Below are positions 32,392 to 34,137 of a DNA stretch of 34,137 nt, one piece after another. Below the pieces are notes generated by a model. The model was given only the letters and a program-made list of their open reading frames with translations, ran no database searches and was not told the DNA's origin. The translations under genes were made by a program, and so were the position numbers. How positions within the stretch are numbered: the first letter of the stretch is position 1; the number at the start of each line of letters is the position of its first letter. The stretch is from a virus, in the IMG/VR virus record IMGVR_UViG_3300031657_000005, positions 1 to 34,137 of that record; one strand, given 5' to 3'.

Positions 32392-32871
32392 CTAAAAAAA
32401 ACCCCTTTTGGGTATAAATCCATCCTTTATTAATTTTTGTTTGGAAAAATTTATAATTTCTTTTATAGGTTTTGCTTCAATTAATCTAATCTTTTTAATG
32501 GATGGAAAAAATATTATTTCATTAAAAAATGAATAAAACTGTTGAAGCTTAGGAATGTTATATTCATCTATTAGGACAATTTCTGTTATTTTTTCAAAAT
32601 CAACTAAAATTTCATTAAGATTATTTATGATGTCTTCGTTTAAATGTGGGTTAGAATAAATAATACCTCTAATTCTCTTGGATTTGGTATAATTTTTTAT
32701 TAAAGAATTTATTTTCTTATTTATAATAAATGCTCCATAATCATCTATATTATCATAATTATAATTATGTTCTTCAAGAATATCTTGAATATTTATTATA
32801 GAAAATAATTTTAAATTTAAAAAAGAGCGTTTTAATTTTGGAATCCCTTCTATTGTTATATAAAACTTCAC
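32392..32871 (-). CDS. Hypothetical protein in a three-gene overlapping cluster
   Basis: 159 residues, untagged, alternating strands and helices (IRGIIYSNPHLNEDIINNL, ITEIVLIDEYNIPKL, IKKIRLIEAKPIKEIINFSK), ending KRGFF. The alpha/beta pattern suggests a compact Rossmann-like protein. No family recognised. The start overlaps the stop of the upstream gene by four bases (ATGA), and that gene likewise overlaps its own upstream neighbour, so the three form one operon. The last codons overlap a terminator hairpin. Confidence 0.72.
   Translation of the reverse strand: MKFYITIEGIPKLKRSFLNLKLFSIINIQDILEEHNYNYDNIDDYGAFIINKKINSLIKNYTKSKRIRGIIYSNPHLNEDIINNLNEILVDFEKITEIVLIDEYNIPKLQQFYSFFNEIIFFPSIKKIRLIEAKPIKEIINFSKQKLIKDGFIPKRGFF
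32394..32413 (-). terminator. Hairpin terminator within the end of the 32392-32871 gene
   Basis: On the minus strand ACCC (32413-32410) pairs with GGGT (32404-32401) around an AAAAG loop and is followed by seven T. The hairpin also encodes the last residues of the gene. Expression of the next gene probably relies on its own promoter at 32320-32336. Confidence 0.55.
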
Positions 32872-33161
32872 TGGGTAATTTCTTGTTTATAAACTTTTTT
32901 AGCTTCTTCTAAAGCATCAATATAAGATAAACTTTTTGAAATCATAAGTTCAGTTGCAATTGACGCTATTCTGTTATTATCAATTTTATCTTCATTTTCT
33001 TGTTCTTGGAGTCTTCTAATTTCTTTCATTTCTTTCTCTTTCTCCTTCCCTTGTATAATGTTTTGTTGAAGTGACTCCATTCTTTCACTAAATGGTAAGG
33101 ATTTTTTGTGTTTGGTAATTCCTAAGTTTTTTTCCGTTAATCGTCGTTCTTTTCTATTCAT
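32868..33161 (-). CDS. Small charged helical protein, unknown
   Basis: 97 residues, nearly all helix, with Arg/Lys at the N-terminus (MNRKERRLTEKNLGI) and a Lys/Glu-rich coiled-coil-like middle (GKEKEKEMKEIRRLQEQENE), then a helix (IASIATELMISKSLSYIDAL). It overlaps its neighbours by four bases on both sides (ATGA). A role as an assembly helper such as the small hub chaperones of T4 (gp51, gp26) is possible from position but unproven. Confidence 0.65.
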   Translation of the reverse strand: MNRKERRLTEKNLGITKHKKSLPFSERMESLQQNIIQGKEKEKEMKEIRRLQEQENEDKIDNNRIASIATELMISKSLSYIDALEEAKKVYKQEITQ

Positions 33162-33721
33162 TTTTTATTTTTTTCTTGATCAGTAACTAAAGAGTTTACA
33201 TAAAAGAAATTAAAAAGTCGTAAATAAGCTGAAAGAAAAAGCATATCATCAGTTTGAATAACTTTACTTGAATCTAAAAGTTTAAAATTTCTTCTAACTT
33301 CTTTTTCTTCAACATTTTCATCTGACTTAATTTTTATATTAGTGATATCAATAGCATAAATTTTAATAGGTGAATCTGATGACATATTATTATAAAGACT
33401 TCCAAGATACATCCACAAATCAGCTTGAGATATATTTGTTCCTATAATTTCAAAAAGAACTCTATTGGCAGCAACCAAATCTGTACTATCATCAGACGAA
33501 ATATAATCATTTATAAGTGTTAAAACACTTTCTTCTTCTAAATAATTCCAATCTTGCATAACACCTATTTTATCCAACAAACCATTAGTTGAAATAGTAT
33601 AAGGTAATATACAAATACGATTTTTTTTGTCTATTAAATAATAATGATCATTCAATTCAATAACATTTTCGAATGATCCATGTAAAACAATTTTCTTTTC
33701 TATTTTTTTATCCATTTTCAT
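33158..33721 (-). CDS. Hypothetical protein, possible tail assembly factor
   Basis: 187 residues, mixed alpha/beta: N-terminal strands (KKIVLHGSFENVIELNDHYY), helical middle with an acidic ISSDDSTDLVAANRVLFEII segment, and C-terminal SPIKIYAIDITNIKIKSDEN followed by a helix ending FFYVNSLVTD. No signal, membrane segment or tag. First gene of the three-gene cluster; a second in-frame ATG lies two codons in. The 74-base upstream gap has no clear promoter motif. Confidence 0.66.
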   Translation of the reverse strand: MKMDKKIEKKIVLHGSFENVIELNDHYYLIDKKNRICILPYTISTNGLLDKIGVMQDWNYLEEESVLTLINDYISSDDSTDLVAANRVLFEIIGTNISQADLWMYLGSLYNNMSSDSPIKIYAIDITNIKIKSDENVEEKEVRRNFKLLDSSKVIQTDDMLFLSAYLRLFNFFYVNSLVTDQEKNKK

Positions 33722-33795
33722 GGTATTATTTTTAATTAGAAATTAGAATCATCATCATTATCCGCTTGAAGACTCACGAGGTTCAGCACAAGCTA

Positions 33796-34131
33796 TTAAC
33801 CTGTTTGTATACCTACACCTTGAGGCTTTTTATCTTGATAAGCTAAGATTAAAGCTTCTTTAAGATTGTTTTTTAATTTTGTGTCATCTATATTACTTAT
33901 TATATATTCAATGACTTTTGTTCCTCCAGCTTCAAAGGATTCTTTGGCAACATTATACAAAGCTTTAGATGGTAATGATATAATAAGTTCCATAGAAATT
34001 TGTGTATCAAATTTTTTGGCTTTTGACATCATTAACCAAACAGGGTCATTAGAATGATCAACATGATCAGATATAGAAGATGCAACTGTTGCAACTGTTG
34101 GTTGTTTGGAAATTTCACCAAACTTTGCCAC
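33796..34131 (-). CDS. Hypothetical protein, 5' end possibly outside the window
   Basis: The visible start is a GTG (34131-34129). The frame stays open for the last six bases of the window, so the true start may lie beyond it. The visible 111 residues are helical, with a Thr/Ser-rich N-terminus (QPTVATVASSISDHVDHSND), helices containing PVWLMMSKAKKFDTQ and ALYNVAKESFEAGGTKVIEY, and a C-terminal LKEALILAYQDKK helix. No family recognised. Confidence 0.6.
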   Translation of the reverse strand: MAKFGEISKQPTVATVASSISDHVDHSNDPVWLMMSKAKKFDTQISMELIISLPSKALYNVAKESFEAGGTKVIEYIISNIDDTKLKNNLKEALILAYQDKKPQGVGIQTG

Positions 34132-34137
34132 TGATTT

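Noticed and set aside
1-34137. tRNA genes
   Set aside because: I scanned for T-loop signatures such as GGTTCGAATCC and found none convincing.

Overview
The window reads as part of a large, strongly AT-rich tailed-phage genome with a contractile, T4-like tail. Recognisable baseplate proteins are a gp25-like wedge protein, a gp6/Baseplate-J-like wedge protein, a gp53/LysM-like protein, a gp5-like OB-fold spike protein and a probable gp27-like hub protein. There is also a separate GH24 lysozyme, an Hsp20 chaperone and a GIY-YIG homing endonuclease. No rRNA, tRNA, integrase or host metabolic gene was found. Most starts lack a Shine-Dalgarno sequence and sit behind A-rich leaders, which resembles Bacteroidota initiation; the host assignment is an inference.

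Layout: (1) 1-3952, plus strand: end of a structural gene, a homing endonuclease, two tagged proteins and a small membrane protein. (2) 3936-6316: minus-strand lysozyme, plus-strand Hsp20 and a minus-strand two-module tagged protein, with divergent promoter regions. (3) 6388-15870, plus strand: gp25-like, gp6-like, two ankyrin genes, a frameshifted tagged gene, a small probable virion protein, an ankyrin/tag fusion, a 1296-residue gp7-like candidate and a short unknown. (4) 34137-15853, minus strand: unknown small genes, an 816-residue structural protein, gp53-like, gp27-like, a tube/baseplate candidate, gp5-like and a 1142-residue membrane/coiled-coil protein. Tagged genes sit after almost every structural gene here. 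The two large runs converge at 15853-15870.

The most striking feature is a family of about 24 copies of a short tag, roughly [ILV]-x-E-[SAT]-[LM]-x-D-[IV]-L-K-[PG]-K-S-E-E-[ED]-I. It starts 14 genes, including the frameshifted one, and recurs internally 10 times at module boundaries. It is joined to many different bodies: 30-residue ankyrin repeats like those of mimiviruses, a GNAT-like domain, a possible ADP-ribosyltransferase, and unknown domains. The start of nearly every copy fits the T4 prohead-protease site ([IL]-x-E, cut after E), and an eight-residue MKAKFVYE-type leader resembles the capsid-targeting peptides of T4 internal proteins. My working hypothesis is an arsenal of head-packaged, proteolytically matured and injected effector proteins, encoded as mobile cassettes between baseplate genes. 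The tag could instead be a virion-docking element or simply a recombination seed.

Six promoter-like sites share an ATATATAAAATAAAA-type core resembling the T4 late promoter TATAAATA. They lie only 4-14 bases from start codons, so some late mRNAs may be nearly leaderless.
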